Source: Lasiodiplodia sp. COLG20
Taxonomy: Eukaryota > Ascomycota > Dothideomycetes > Botryosphaeriales > Botryosphaeriaceae
Direction of reading: 5' to 3'
NCBI GenBank assembly: GCA_009801085.1
Contig: VNWV01000005.1
Location: 1,550,001 to 1,614,000 of the forward strand
DNA length: 64,000 bases
The translations under genes were made by a program, and so were the position numbers. Every line of letters starts with the position of its first letter. The stretch's first letter is position 1. The notes beneath the pieces are model-generated. The model was given only the letters and a program-made list of their open reading frames with translations, made no database searches and was not told the DNA's origin. This document shows positions 47,642 to 59,258 of the stretch, piece by piece.

Positions 47642-49161
47642 TAACGTCGGTATCCAGCGTCTCTTGGGTGATCAAACGCCAAGCTGTACCGCGTATGAGA
47701 TCGCGAAGAGTATTCTGCGCTTGAATATCTTCATGAACTATTCTTTTATGCCACGGGTTGGCAGTCTTTCCTGGTGATCCGTGAAACTGCCATAGAACAG
47801 CGAGCAACACAAGCCAGGTTTGGCTCTTCGGATGACTATGCCGAGGAAGGCCAATGTGAAGCTCCCATGCCCTCCTTGCTTTGATGAATTACACTTCGGC
47901 CCCTTGCGCCCTCTACCACTCTTTTCGCCGCCTTGTCAATGTTTTAGGAAACGGTCCGTTCCACAAAGATGCCGATGGTACCCACACTGGATATGGTCAA
48001 GCAGTGAATGATCCCTACTCACCAGGTGGTGATCCGATGACCCACACTGCACATCTCCCGCAGTGACCCCTCTGTTGATTTGCCCGTCCCCACAGTCCTC
48101 CGACGAACCAATGACTTTCAACCTTGCCTCCCGTCCCCACTCTTGTTGCACACACGTCCGCCCACACCTTTTCAACAGGAACAATCCTTGACCCCACCTT
48201 TCTTTTCCATTTACGTACTGCCAATTTTTCTATCTATCTCGCAATCGCTGGGTTCACACAAGCGTTATCGAATGAGTAAGGCCTGGAGATGTGCGTGTTT
48301 CCCGAAACGAGCTGGTGAACGGCGAAGATGAGAGTGTGCGGATGGTAGGAATCATGGGAATTGACGTTTACTATCATCTGTTCACATTGATAGTGCTGTA
48401 GGAGCGAAGTGGTGTCATTCTTACGACCACCTTTTCTTGCCTTTGAAAGATGGCTTATGCTGGTTATGTCAGGCTTTAGATATACGTGACAGACGCGCAT
48501 CGCTAACAGAATAGTTTAATCTGAGGTATAGAGTCCCTTCAAATAAATGAGGCGGAGGGGGGCGTGCTACAATTGTGATTAGAGAAGCTAGTCAGCCAAG
48601 GACACCATTAATCTGGCTTTATTTCTGAGTAACAGTGCTGAGAAGACTTACTGTCGTAACAACTGTGACTTAGTACATCGGAAAATGCGAAACGGAAATT
48701 TCCAGCCTCTATCTGGACTGGTGTTGTTATGTTGGGGTCTCATAAACCCCCTTCTTTATCACCTTCTTTGCTACCTCGGCGTAGACTGTAAGGTAAAAGG
48801 AATAATATTATTATCACAGATAAGACCTCTTAATCTATGCTAGTTTTACTTTTTTATCACACAGTTTTCAATGACATTTATTGGTAAAATATCAGGAATC
48901 AGAGCGGAGCATGCGCAGACCTTTGAACATCGTTGGGTAAGAATGTCTACGAATCGAGGTACGTCGTAAAATGTCTATTTACCGCCGACGGCCTGGACGA
49001 TCTATTCTGGTTAAAATCACGTACTGCTTACAGAGGATGAAACTTTGAAGGTGAATTGTCAATTTAATTAGTCGGAATTTGGAAAGCAACTCGGTGGGTA
49101 TCTCCGCATTAAAACAGCCTAGCTCCAAAACACTTTGCCGACATGCATTGGTGTGCATATC
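47642..49161. other. 1.5-kb spacer, AT-rich at 48500-49080
   Basis: Convergent spacer (plus-strand TF left, minus-strand membrane protein right). No gene supported; small open frames lack motifs. The stretch 48500-49080 is visibly richer in A/T than neighbours, with few open frames, as in old or RIP-mutated sequence, but no parent repeat was found in the window. Confidence 0.4.
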
Positions 49162-50883
49162 TCACACCATATCAACCCTGCCATGCGCTTTATTACCGTC
49201 CTCCGTCCTCTGGATTATCCTCTGTGTACTCTCCGTGCTCTTGCTCCGTAGCTCGTGGATGCTTTCCACCTTATAGGTGCTCGTGATGATGATGTCATCT
49301 CCGTCTACGGCTCCCGGCCACTGAGTTTCGCTATCTTCTCTGTTGGCCCTGCTTGCTTTCGAGACCGTCACTCCTCTGTCAACAGAGTCGAGCGGCATGC
49401 TATTCCCTCGGCTACGGCCCCGGCCGGCGTGTGACCGGCCTCGAGAGGTGAAGAACTTGTTCCAAAAGGATAGTGCGGATCGATCGCTCCCATATCCGAG
49501 GATCTTCGGCGCGTATTGTTTGGCGAGAGGCTTGAGCGTGACGATGCATTGGCACATGATACCGACCATGATCTCAATAGACCTGACAGGTGGAGACGCA
49601 ATCATCAGTCAGAACAACCATGACAGACATGGAGACGAGAGTTACTTACGACCAGTTGCAAACTTTCGCTTGCTCAAGCGTGAAGTCGACCTTTCCGGGT
49701 AGCCTCTGGATGATGACAAGACGCACGATACTGGCGACGACGACACTGCGGATGGCGTTAGCTTCAATACTGATTTGTCGTGTCCTGTTAGAGCCTTACA
49801 AGGAGCCACCGGCCAGTACTAGTCCGACAATCACACGCTGTCCAATCGGCAGTTGCAAGTTATGGATCATGGGAATAGGCTACTTCCATTAGCATCTCTC
49901 TTTTGGTCCTGTGAGAAGTTGCCTTGCCATTAATATGATGATTGTATCAGTCACGATATTTGCGATTGCCTGCGCAAGAGCCAATGTTGCAATGCAATCT
50001 GCCTTTGTTGGATCTGTAGGCTTGCATCCTGCGGTAGTCTACAAGAGGTTAGCTGACGAGAGACTTAGTGGCTTCGGGGCGACGGACAATGAAGGTAGTC
50101 GCTAGAGTGTAACCTAGGATGATGAGGAGGAGAACATATATGGCAAGCCGGAAGAACTTGTCCGGGTTGACGTGGCGGTATCTGTTTATGTGTTAGCTGT
50201 TGTCCGCAAAGTGTGGAGGAAGATGCGGCTCACGTGAGTAAGATGGAAAGCTTTGAGAGCATAGGGGCCCAACTGCGTAGAAAATGGGTGAGCATATTCA
50301 GTCGGTGGGACGGCATTCTAGGTATCGTACCAGTATGTAGTGACCACTGGGATACTCCACTGTGAATCGTTTAGTAGAGATAATAGAAGTTGGGGCAGTG
50401 GTTCTCACTTCAGCATATTTGACAACTTGTGCGAGACTGACATTCCACAGATGATCGCCGAAACCATATTGCATCCCTAAAGCTATCAGCACGTTTCTCT
50501 GAGCAGTTCAGGAAGGAAGAGCAAAGCCTACATTGTACACAGCAGATGATGAAGCCGATACCCATGAGCTGTTGTTTTATTCTTAGCTTGCGCGAAGCGG
50601 TGTGGAGAAAGCACAATTACCCATGCCGCTACCACTGCATCTACATAGAGTCAGCCTGAGTTTAAATACACTGGGCCATTCATATTAACTTACAATCATC
50701 CAATCCGACATGCTTCACTATCACTGCACGGGTCCACATCCTCAAAGCCACAGCGATGGTGGCGCCGGCTGCGACACCACTGGAGATGATGATGAAGTCC
50801 CTCTGTACCGAAGTGATCGGCCCATCAAGGTTAGAGGTCTCGCCTGGCGGGGCCGGCATGGCGGGAGTGTTTTCCATGTCCAT
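49162..50883 (-). CDS. Rhodopsin-domain / Pth11-like seven-helix membrane protein, 11 exons
   Basis: Predicted 394 residues: complement(join(49162..49582,49650..49745,49800..49879,49928..50038,50088..50181,50234..50272,50331..50359,50409..50476,50532..50568,50621..50640,50694..50883)); the sum is a multiple of three. Seen: extracellular Pro-rich N-terminus (MDMENTPAMPAPPGET), helix 1 with RDFIIISSGVAAGATIAVAL, RMWTRAVIVKHVGLDDY, LMGIGFIICC, QYGFGDHLWN, APMLSKLSILLTYRHVNPDK, CIATLALAQAIANIVTDTII, PIPMIHNLQLPIGQRVIVGL, WSSIEIMVGIMCQCIVTLKP, then a hydrophilic Ser/Arg-rich tail. These match the fungal rhodopsin-domain family that includes Pth11-related candidates. Known: some family members sense surface cues; most are uncharacterised. 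Odd points: the intron at 49880-49927 has a GC donor (ATG|GCAAGG), and the intron at 50039-50087 has a weak GTCCGT donor, its 3' edge fixed by a CAGCTAAC branch site. Small exons of 20-39 bp make the model sensitive to errors. No CFEM domain was seen. Confidence 0.78.
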
Positions 50884-51825
50884 GTCAGCGGTGACGGGCC
50901 TGGCCTTCGGGAATCTCTCGACTGAAAAAAGAGCGGAAGATGGCGGAGCGAAGGTGCACGAGTACAAGAGGAAAAGGAAAAATGAGGGCAGGGCAAAGCC
51001 CTCGGACACAAGCACATGAAAGGAGACGCGGAGTAGGCCTTACCGAATAGTCTGAAAATATCCGATCGACCATGGCACGACGTCGAGCAACGTTTGGGAG
51101 CCTCCCTTTGAAACGGCCATCACCAAGGGGGTTAAAGATCCGGCCCGCTGGACAGGATTCATGGCCTTGTCCAAGACGCGTACATGGGCCTCTCAAATGG
51201 CGGGGTCCGAGTCAGAGGTACTGCCCAGACGGGGCTACGGCATCTCGCCTAAAAAACGCTACCTGACTCTCGAATCCTACTATTGAGGAGCGAGCTATAT
51301 TTTCCCCTGTTGCACGACCGTTTGAACGGTTATTCTTGCAGCGGTGCGGGCCGAAACTATGTGTAAACAACGGCGAAGATCAAAGAAGATCCCTGATTGG
51401 TCAGTGAACTTCTGCAGCCAACGAGTCAAGTAAACGCAGGACCACGCCATTCCACTCGGCACCGCTACAGCCAAAATGCAAAACGAAGGATTCAATTGGC
51501 TCTTGCGTGCTACCCAGCAGTGTGGCGCCCAGGATCCTGCGGCTCGAATGGTCCCTTATCTGGTAACCCAAATGCAGATTAGACGCATAGCCCCCACGAG
51601 GCGAGCGGCACAGCTATAGAGCGCGCGGCCCCAGCTCCCGACTCAGTCTCGTGTGTCTCAGCACATCCCCCTTCGAGTCTCTCGGAATACCGGGACCAAG
51701 ACTTCCCGGGCCGCGCTCGTATGCGTTGATAAAGAAGCCGAACCGACAAAGCGTTCGCGCCCTGAATCGGCATTTCAAAACAGATATTCTTTTTCTTTTC
51801 TCTCGGCCCCAAGGAAAGACAAGAC
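50884..51825. other. Divergent promoter region between the Pth11-like gene and the P450
   Basis: 942 bp between divergently transcribed genes. No third gene is supported. A possible alternative upstream start for the minus-strand gene exists, since its frame stays open to about 51015 (ALPSFFLFLLYSCTFAPPSS, signal-like), but with only non-ATG codons at the far end. Confidence 0.4.
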
Positions 51826-53862
51826 ATGGGCGCGTGGGGCTCCGGTTTGCTCGCGCTCGTCGCGACTGCGAGCGTCTCGGGCGTGTTCGCGCACCAGCTG
51901 TTCTTTCGCCGTGTTGACGTTGACAACCATCCGTTCCTGCTGCTCGCCGCCTCATTCGCGCTGTATTTGGCGTTAGCGGCATTTCTGCAGGCTCAATACG
52001 CCCAGTATACCTCGATACTCGCTTCTCATGGCGTGGCTTTTCTCCTCATGTCATCCTTTGTGACGTCGATATGGGCCAGCATGTTGGCATACCGAGCGTT
52101 CTTCCACCCGCTGAGCAAATTTCCCGGGCCATTTTCCGCTCGTTTGTCCAAGTTCTGGGCTGTCAGGCAGGCCCTCCAAAGCGGTTTGAAATGGTACAAG
52201 GTTGACGCCGCGCTGCACGAGAAATATGGTGACTACGTCCGCACTGGTATGCTAGTATCCTGCATGATCGAATATGGCGTGAGAATGAAATCTGATCTTA
52301 GAGCGATGTAGGTCCCCGAGAGCTTTCTATCCGCGATCCTAAGGCGTTGAACCCCATCCTGGGATTCACGTCAAAGACGCTGAAAGGGCCGTTCTACGAT
52401 GGCATGGAAGATTCCGTAAGCACTACCCGGGACAAAAAGCTCCACAAATCAAGGCGTAAGCTCTGGGACACTTCCATGAAGCAATGTAAGCAGCCACCTT
52501 TTCGCGTAAATATTTCAGCTTACTGACTCCTGTATAAGTGCTCGCCACGTATACTCCCCAGCTCGAGCAGTTCACCGACATCCTACTGGAGAGGATCAGC
52601 AAGAATGTTGGAAAGCCGGTTCCTATCAACGACTTGGCGATGCACTACAGCTACGACGTCATGACGCAGCTTGCCTTTGGCGAGCCCGGAGGCTTCGTGG
52701 ATGGCAGCGCGGATGATGTGGCTACCGATATGCTGGAAGGAATGCAGAAGGGTGTCGATGCTATTGGAATTCTCTGCCAAATGCCTTGGGTCCTCGGTAT
52801 CTTGATGGCCCTGGCAACGGTGATCCCTACGCCGATGAGCACGTTCAACGGATGGGCAGCGAAGTCATTGGAGCGCAGAATGAAGGTACGTATTTTCCTC
52901 TGCAGCACGCGGAAGAAGAAATGGAAAAAGGGGGTCAGCAAAACTGAACTTATTCCCGTACAGATGAAGAACCCGAAGCCCGACCTCATCGGTCACCTCA
53001 TCGCAGAGACGGCGCCCGACGATAAGAAGGGCCAACACATGCTCTTCACAGACTCCCGCGTCATCGTCAGCGCCGGAAGGTCAGTCTCTCCCCTTTCTCC
53101 TCAAAAGGTATTGAAACTCATCATAAGCTCCACAGCGACACAACCGCCACCGCCATCACCGAGATCCTCATCATGCTCGCCCTGCACCCCGCCTACGTCA
53201 CCGCCCTCCGCGCCGAGATGGACCCCGTCTTCGGCACCGAAGGCGCGTACTCGTGCCAGAAGACGTACCCGGTGCTGGATTCGCTGATCAACGAGACGCT
53301 GCGGCTGTATCCGCCGGTGCTGTTCGGCTCGCCGCGCGTGACGCCGCCGGGCGGCCTCAAGATCGGCGACGTCTTCGTGCCCGAGGACACGGTCGTGTAC
53401 GTGCCGGGCTGGCAGCTGCACCACGACGCGCGCAACTTCCCGCAGCCCGACGACTTCATCCCGGAGCGGTGGACGACGAGGCCGGAGCTGCTCGTGAACA
53501 GGAGCGCGTTTATTCCGTTTTTGCTTGGTGAGTGTCCTTTGCCTTTCTTTATTTCGTCTTCTCTTCTTTCTTGACTGGTCTCTTTTCCCGTTTTATTGTT
53601 CCTTAATCTGGTTTTCAATGTGGACATCAAAGCATGACCTGGCTGACTTGCCCCTTTTTCTGTAGGCGAGAACAACTGCCCTGGAAAACCCCTTGCAATG
53701 ATGGAGATCCGCTCTGTCATCGCGAGGACAATCCACGACTATGATGTCAGCTTGCCCGAAGGACAATCGCTAACAGAGAAGGGCTTTTTCGACGGCGTCA
53801 AGGATCATTTTATTGCCGGTGTGCCGAGACAAAGCCTCGTTTTCACCAAGAGAGTCAGGTAG
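51826..53862 (+). CDS. Cytochrome P450 monooxygenase, six exons
   Basis: Predicted 548 residues: join(51826..52246,52312..52485,52539..52885,52964..53079,53136..53527,53666..53862). Seen: three hydrophobic N-terminal segments (ER anchor), HPLSKFPGPFSARLSKFW, YVRTGPRELSIRDPKAL, KGPFYDGMEDS, I-helix SAGSDTTATAI (about 350-360), K-helix ETLR (about 406), VYVPGWQLHHDARNFPQPDD, FIPERW and the haem loop FLLGENNCPGKPLA with ligand Cys about 488. Every intron join restores a P450 motif (AG|C gives AGSDTT; G|GC gives the LLGEN loop). Known: the long multi-helix N-terminus and this haem-loop variant (GENNC rather than GxRxC) occur in fungal secondary-metabolism P450s such as those annotated as tryprostatin B 6-hydroxylase-like; the substrate is unknown. 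The intron before 52539 has a non-YAG acceptor (ATAAG). No redox partner or backbone synthase nearby. All catalytic residues present. Confidence 0.9.
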
Positions 53863-53990
53863 GGGGATCGAAGCTAATGCGATTGAGTGAGGATCTTGAG
53901 ATCAGAGTGGAGAGGATTCTCAAATCTGGATTGTGGTTGAATAGATTTTCGCCTCGGTTTGCCTGAAGCGATACGCGAGGCATGTTCGAG

Positions 53991-54062
53991 ACACTAAAAC
54001 TGCACAGTGCAAAGACACCAAAACTGCGCAGTGCAAAAACACTAAAGCTACACAGTGCAAAG
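53991..54062. repeat. 24-bp tandem repeat, three units
   Basis: Units 53991-54014, 54015-54038 and 54039-54062 share the pattern ACACYAAARCTRCRCAGTGC plus AAAR with 2-4 differences each. The core CAGTGC recurs every 24 bp. Confidence 0.9.
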
Positions 54063-54122
54063 ATACCTTACGGAATGTGCCCCACATAGAGCCTAGGCAA
54101 CAGTGCGTCTTCATTTTGGTTG

Positions 54123-54129
54123 TATATAA
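54123..54129 (+). promoter_or_regulatory. TATA box candidate for the F-box gene at 54189
   Basis: TATATAA 60-66 bp before the ATG at 54189. Spacing suits a fungal core promoter; role inferred. Confidence 0.45.
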
Positions 54130-54188
54130 TAAACAAGACATTGTTGGATCAATTTTAAGAAACAAAGTATCGACACACTCCATGTCCA

Positions 54189-55034
54189 ATGGCCAGCCGC
54201 GAGCATCATGTTCTACAAATTCCAGAGCTCTTGGAGCTCATCCTGGCCCAACTTCCAATGAGAGATCTCCTATTCGCGCAACGCGTATGCCGACGCTTCA
54301 ACAACCTCATCCAAACCTCAATCGTCCTCCAACAAGCCCTCTTCTTCCGCCCGCTCCCCAAACCCGCCACCGCAAACCCAGCAACCACGCCCAAGCGCCC
54401 GTCCTGGCCCCCGTTCGAGCCCTCATTCTCGCTCCCATTCCCGGTCTCACTCCCCTTCCCGCCGCCCATCAGCAATCCCGCGGCCGCCGCCGGATCCCGA
54501 AAGCAGCAGCAGCAGAAGAACCAGAACCACCCGCTCCCCGAATGCGCAGGGCAGAACCCGCTCCTCGTCGCCGCCTTCCCGCCGTGGTTCAGCCGCAACA
54601 TGTCAGATCTGAGCTACACGACAGACCAGTGCCACTTCTCGCGCTTCAAGGACCTGCCGCTGGCCGCCGGCGGTGCGGCGCGGCGCGACGCCTTCCTGCG
54701 GCCCGAGGCGTCGTGGCGGCTGATGATGGTGACGCAGCCGCCCGTTTCCGTCATGTCCGTCGTGCGCATCACGGTGCACGCGCGGATGACGACGTACGAG
54801 GAGGTCGAGGTGAGGTTTCCCGCCCCGATTGGGCTGACTATGGGCGTGCTGTACGACCTCACGTGCCAGCTGGTGCTGTATCAGAATGGTGGCGAGTTTC
54901 GGGTGCAGTGGAGTAAGGATGGGGGGCATATCTCGTTGATAGTGATGCGGACGGCGTCTGGTGTGGTTGGGGTGGAGTACATGAACTACATCAGCCGCGC
55001 GTATGAGGGAGTGCCTTTGGATTGGCCGTCGTAG
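54189..55034 (+). CDS. F-box domain protein
   Basis: 281 residues, intronless. Seen: an N-terminal F-box (VLQIPELLELILAQLPMRDL, then LFAQRVCRRFNNLIQTS, residues about 8-45). A Pro/Ser-rich linker with FEPSFSLPFPVSLPFPPP follows, then a C-terminal globular part with NPLLVAAFPPWF, EASWRLMMVTQPPVS, GLTMGVLYDLTC and a final EGVPLDWPS. Known: the same module order (F-box, NPLL...FPPWF, EASWRRMLVTQPP) recurs in a large family of uncharacterised ascomycete F-box proteins presumed to be SCF ubiquitin-ligase adaptors. Inference: substrate recruitment; target unknown. An ATG at 54182 is out of frame. The linker contains a Gln run (KQQQQKNQ). Complete and undamaged. Confidence 0.85.
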   Translation: MASREHHVLQIPELLELILAQLPMRDLLFAQRVCRRFNNLIQTSIVLQQALFFRPLPKPATANPATTPKRPSWPPFEPSFSLPFPVSLPFPPPISNPAAAAGSRKQQQQKNQNHPLPECAGQNPLLVAAFPPWFSRNMSDLSYTTDQCHFSRFKDLPLAAGGAARRDAFLRPEASWRLMMVTQPPVSVMSVVRITVHARMTTYEEVEVRFPAPIGLTMGVLYDLTCQLVLYQNGGEFRVQWSKDGGHISLIVMRTASGVVGVEYMNYISRAYEGVPLDWPS

Positions 55035-56001
55035 GATTGGATTTTTGAAGAGGAAGAGGATGACTTGCAGGAAACGGTTGTTGTATATATAATTAAAGTT
55101 TGTGATGATGAAGACGTAAAAGCTGCCAGTCCATTGGTAAATGCTAAATGTTTGGATGGAAACTTGCTGGTTCCAGCTAGTCGCCGCCGAAGAGTTCGTA
55201 CAATGATTATGGAAGCAGGATAATACGAGCCCGAGGAGAAACTTTGGAGTCTACCAGGGCAAGTCTTTCCCGAGACCATGATATGAAGGAAGTTCGATTG
55301 GCTAACAAACATTCTTCTGTGCAACATCAGAAAATGCAGATTGGGGCATATTTGCGCAAAATGCAAGCCGCTGTAGAAGAGGAGTAGATAATGAGATAGT
55401 TCGTGAGATGATAATTATATTTGATAAGGTATAATTTGTGCACTATTGGCCTCCGCACCACAATCACCATAAGGATTAGATGGATTTGCGATTGGTTGAA
55501 TCAGTATCTGCAGCCTCAGGCATCCTCTGGTACAATCGTCAAACTCAAAAATTGCATGGCGAAAGTATTGGTGCATTACAACTAATTATTTTAGTAAGTC
55601 AGATATTTTCGTTAAATATCACTGCTTTGGTACTCTGACCCTGCTTTCGAGAAGAAACGGTCTTGATCTGGCTGTGAAATGCATCTTCGAGATTTGCGCA
55701 ATTGCGCAAATCCACATGAACATCTTTTCTATAAAGAGTGTGGGGGCGCATACCCAAATTACTAACAATTGGCTGGGGACGCTTACGTCTCGTTGCTCAC
55801 CGCAAGTTCATTCTCCAAAAAAAAAAAAAAATCTGTCTGATAACCGAGCAGCTCAAAGACAGGCAGCAGTCTTTAGCTTCTGTTTCGAGGCACCGCCAGC
55901 CAGCTCATTTTATATTTATCGCCCGCCAGACCAGCGTCTGCCACACAAACTGCACCCAAGCATTACCCTTCTTTCATCCATGGTAAATCAACATTCGACC
56001 A
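55035..56001. other. Spacer between F-box gene and C2H2 regulator
   Basis: 967 bp without a supported gene; relatively A/T-rich, with a 15-bp A run at about 55818. Open frames at 55674-56087 lack motifs and overlap the likely leader of the next gene. Confidence 0.4.
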
Positions 56002-59000
56002 ATGCCAAAGTACAACGCCCTCCGCAGCGTTCGCAGAGCGCTCGTCCCTTCAAAACGAACGAATGCGGACACGCGGAACCATTTTGAGGCTCCGCGCAAA
56101 GCAACGAAAGACCAAGGCGCAGGAATTCAACCGGCGCCCTCTACCCTGATCGAAAACGAAGATCGATGCGATGGATTGTTCAGTGATTCTGAACGCACAT
56201 GTGTTAACTCTGACAATATACCACCTTACGTAAGCATTGACATTCGTAACTGTGTTCATTATCCTGTGCTGATTGTATAGCAAGACCTGCGAGTACTGCG
56301 AAGCAGACTTCTATCAAGTAATGGACATCAAGGTGTGCATGCCCTCCAGATAACTCCCACAGCTATTTATCAAATAGGAACACCTTCTGCATTGCACCGA
56401 TAACGAACAAACCGCCGAGGGTTGTGCTTGCCTCCACCCAGGATGTGGTTTCCTCTGCTCGGACGAAAACAATCTAAAGGTGGGAAGAATAAGTCCTATC
56501 ACAACCCTTTACGCTGACAAAAAAAAAATCCCAGGCACATATCCAATGTGCACACGATGAAGCAACACACTTTGTCACCACAGAGGTTGATACAAATGAA
56601 TTGGGGTTTAAATCGTCTTTGGATGCCGCCCAGAATCACACACTTCCATTTCGCTGCAAGCTTGAGGCTGAAAGAAATCCTAAATCTGGTAGTGAAGATC
56701 TTCCGGTTGGTGTCACTTTGGATAGCGCATGGAATCGTTCTGACCCGTGTCTTTATTCACACAGACCGATGCCAAACTCAAAGGGGGAGATGATTCCAGA
56801 ACCCCGGGAAACAACGCGAAACTTGGCTTGGAGCCAAACAAAAATAAGCACGTAGAAAGGCCAACGTCGCAACTACCGAATACCGAGGCTATCTGTAGCT
56901 CTCAGCATGCCAGTCCTCAGCAAGCAAACCTAGGACGGAATGAAGATCACTCAGAGCTTCCCCGCTCATCGCTGGAGCATCACCCGATGCACAATGACCT
57001 GGTCGGGCCGACCGTTACCAAATTCCTTGAGGAAATGCTTGATAAAGCTATGTCGTCCTTTGACACAAGCTCTTATCGAACCTTCCAGTCCTGCGCTAAA
57101 GACGAATCTGATTCGGATAATGATGAGCTTGATGACGAAGATAGTGATACTGAACAATTTCTAGCCAGTGGGATCCGGAATATCCGCTCGTTCTTGAACA
57201 CGGACGGATACAGCATACAATCAACATCAAGCAACACCTCTTCCGGATTCTCCACCAGACCAAGCGCACCGGAATCGGGTAGCTCAAGCCAAAGTACCAA
57301 TTCTGGTGGGGAAACTAAAGGGAAAGGTCGCTCTGGGATTTCCCCTGAGGGTCGAAACAAGCGGAGGAAAAGGATATCGTCGTCCAACGGTAGAAATAGC
57401 CAGGACGATGGCAGAGGGAGTGACGATGAGAACGATCACGTGGAGCAAGGGAAGCCCCCCAAATTGTGCCCCAATGGCAAGAATTTGGCCTGCCCATTTT
57501 ACCAACGTCGTCCACAGCTGCACCCAAAATCCACGGCATGTATTCATCCAGGTTTTAAGACGATAGCACGGTTGAAGTATTTTTATCCCCATCTTAGCCC
57601 ATACCTCAGCATTTTCATGCTAAGAATCTATCAGAGAGCACCTCTATCGGCAACATTACCGAATATCATGCCTACGTTGCGGGCAGAATTTCGAAGGCGA
57701 GGACGAGCTGAAGATACACTTGAGAGCGAAGGTTGCCTGCGAGAGTACCGAGGAGGAACCGAGCGAGGAATACATGACAACTCAGCAGCGGGATCAACTT
57801 CGAAGTAAGAAGCGAAAGGCCGGACAAGACACGTTTGAGAAAAAGTGGGCGAGCATCTACCAGCTTTTGTTTCCAGACGACATGCCACCACTACCCTCCC
57901 CATGTAAGTGCGACGAGATTCAGGCCTTCCTATGATCACGGTGAATAAGTGACTATTCATACTGACACTATTCGTAGACTGTGAGCCTACTGTTCCACGT
58001 CCGACTTCTTCCTCTTCATCAAACATGGCGGATTTCCAGGATTTCTTCTTTCAACAGCTACGCTACCTGCTGATGGAAAAATTCCAATCAGACCTGCGTA
58101 CCTTGGAACCAGTTGTTCAGACACGATTGAAGGACAGCATAGACGAGATCTTGCGTGAAGCACCCGCCCAAATCCACAGGCAATGGGAAGAACAGCGCCA
58201 CGCATTGGCTTCATCGAGTAGCCAAGGGAGCAATCAGGCGGGCCTCAATGCCTGTAAATCTGCGAGCAACAATCAAGCAGCAAACGATGCTGCCATCACG
58301 CAAGCTCAACCCACAGGGCCTGGGCAGATTGAACAGCCCTATCTTGATGCACCAACAGCAGAAGGCGGGGCCCAAGGCACGATTGTTATTCCAAGTCTCA
58401 GCGAGCATCCCAATGATATTTCTGAAAGACACAACGAAACACCGGATATCTGGGGCTCTGAGGGGTTAAACAAACCACTCGTGGATCACGCAAGTACCGC
58501 GGCTATGAGCGTCGATTTGGACCCTGAACAACAGGCGCAAATTTTCCCTCAAATTTCTGAAGGTCCTTTTGTTCCTCTTGATGCTACTCTCCTGATGGAT
58601 TTGGATAATTCGTTCATTGAACCTCTAAACTTCGGTACTGATACGGACACATCCGCTTTGCAACTACCCGGACGTAGGAGTGACTCACCATTGGAATCTA
58701 TCCTCCAAAAAGAGCCAGACAAAGATGGATACCCACAAAATAGCTACTACTTCCACTTTGAGAGTCCAAGGACTATGGTAAATGTAGAGATCGACGAACT
58801 TACCAGTGATCTATGGGATCTGGACAGCAGCACAGCACAGCACACTGCGAATCACCATGATCTCTGGCCCATATCCTTAGGCGAGGTAGAAGGTCACCAG
58901 ACAAGAGACTGTAATGGGAATTTGGAACAATCAGACCTATCCATGATTGGGTTTGTTGAAGAACACGAGGACGGTAGCTTTTTACCTTCGCTATGTCCGC

Positions 59001-59038
59001 GACCGAACCCAAACGTTTCAGGGCCGAATGAATCTTAA
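56002..59038 (+). CDS. C2H2-type zinc-finger regulator with Ser-rich middle, seven exons
   Basis: Predicted 896 residues: join(56002..56229,56285..56332,56378..56479,56535..56705,56765..57576,57635..57903,57978..59038). Seen: an N-terminal finger pair (CEYCEADFYQVMDIKEHLLH and CLHPGCGFLCSDENNLKAH, residues about 78-120); an acidic and Ser-rich middle (ESDSDNDELDDEDSD, STSSNTSSGFSTRPS); then the module LACPFYQRRP, HPGFKTIARLKEHLYRQH and CLRCGQNFEGEDELKIHLRA (about 425-485), followed by KKWASIYQLLFPDDMPPLPS. The C-terminal third is acidic and Gln-rich. Known: that second module is widespread in Pezizomycotina proteins of unknown role, often beside C2H2 or NACHT domains. Inference: nuclear DNA- or RNA-binding regulator. 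The start and exon 1-2 join are less certain: only an AAG acceptor (56284) keeps TCEYCEA in frame. Intron 4 has a GTTGGT donor. No defect seen. Confidence 0.72.
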
Positions 59039-59258
59039 AATATCCAAAGTCTTGAGTGGATTACTATGGGCAAGATCTCTGTTATTCCTTCGTGAAACTT
59101 TCCTTTAGCTTAGACGTATAAAAAAGTTATTCATTTGATCGGTCGCAGAATCAGGCTCAATCATCTCATGTGAAGCACACATCACGCTTGCACATGGAAT
59201 CTACGCTTTAGAGAATCTACAATCCGCCAAAGAAGACTTACAAAGTTAATTTATAATA

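Larger units (their letters stand above)
53863..54188. other. Spacer between P450 and F-box gene
   Basis: 326 bp; holds the 24-bp tandem repeat (53991-54062) and a TATA box for the F-box gene. No gene seen. Confidence 0.5.

Noticed and set aside
48500..49080. RIP-mutated transposon
   Set aside because: AT-rich and gene-empty, but no recognisable transposon protein relic or repeat partner in the window; a RIP index calculation would be needed.
51826..55034. A secondary-metabolite gene cluster around the P450
   Set aside because: Neighbours are a seven-helix protein and an F-box protein; no PKS, NRPS, terpene synthase or prenyltransferase in the window.
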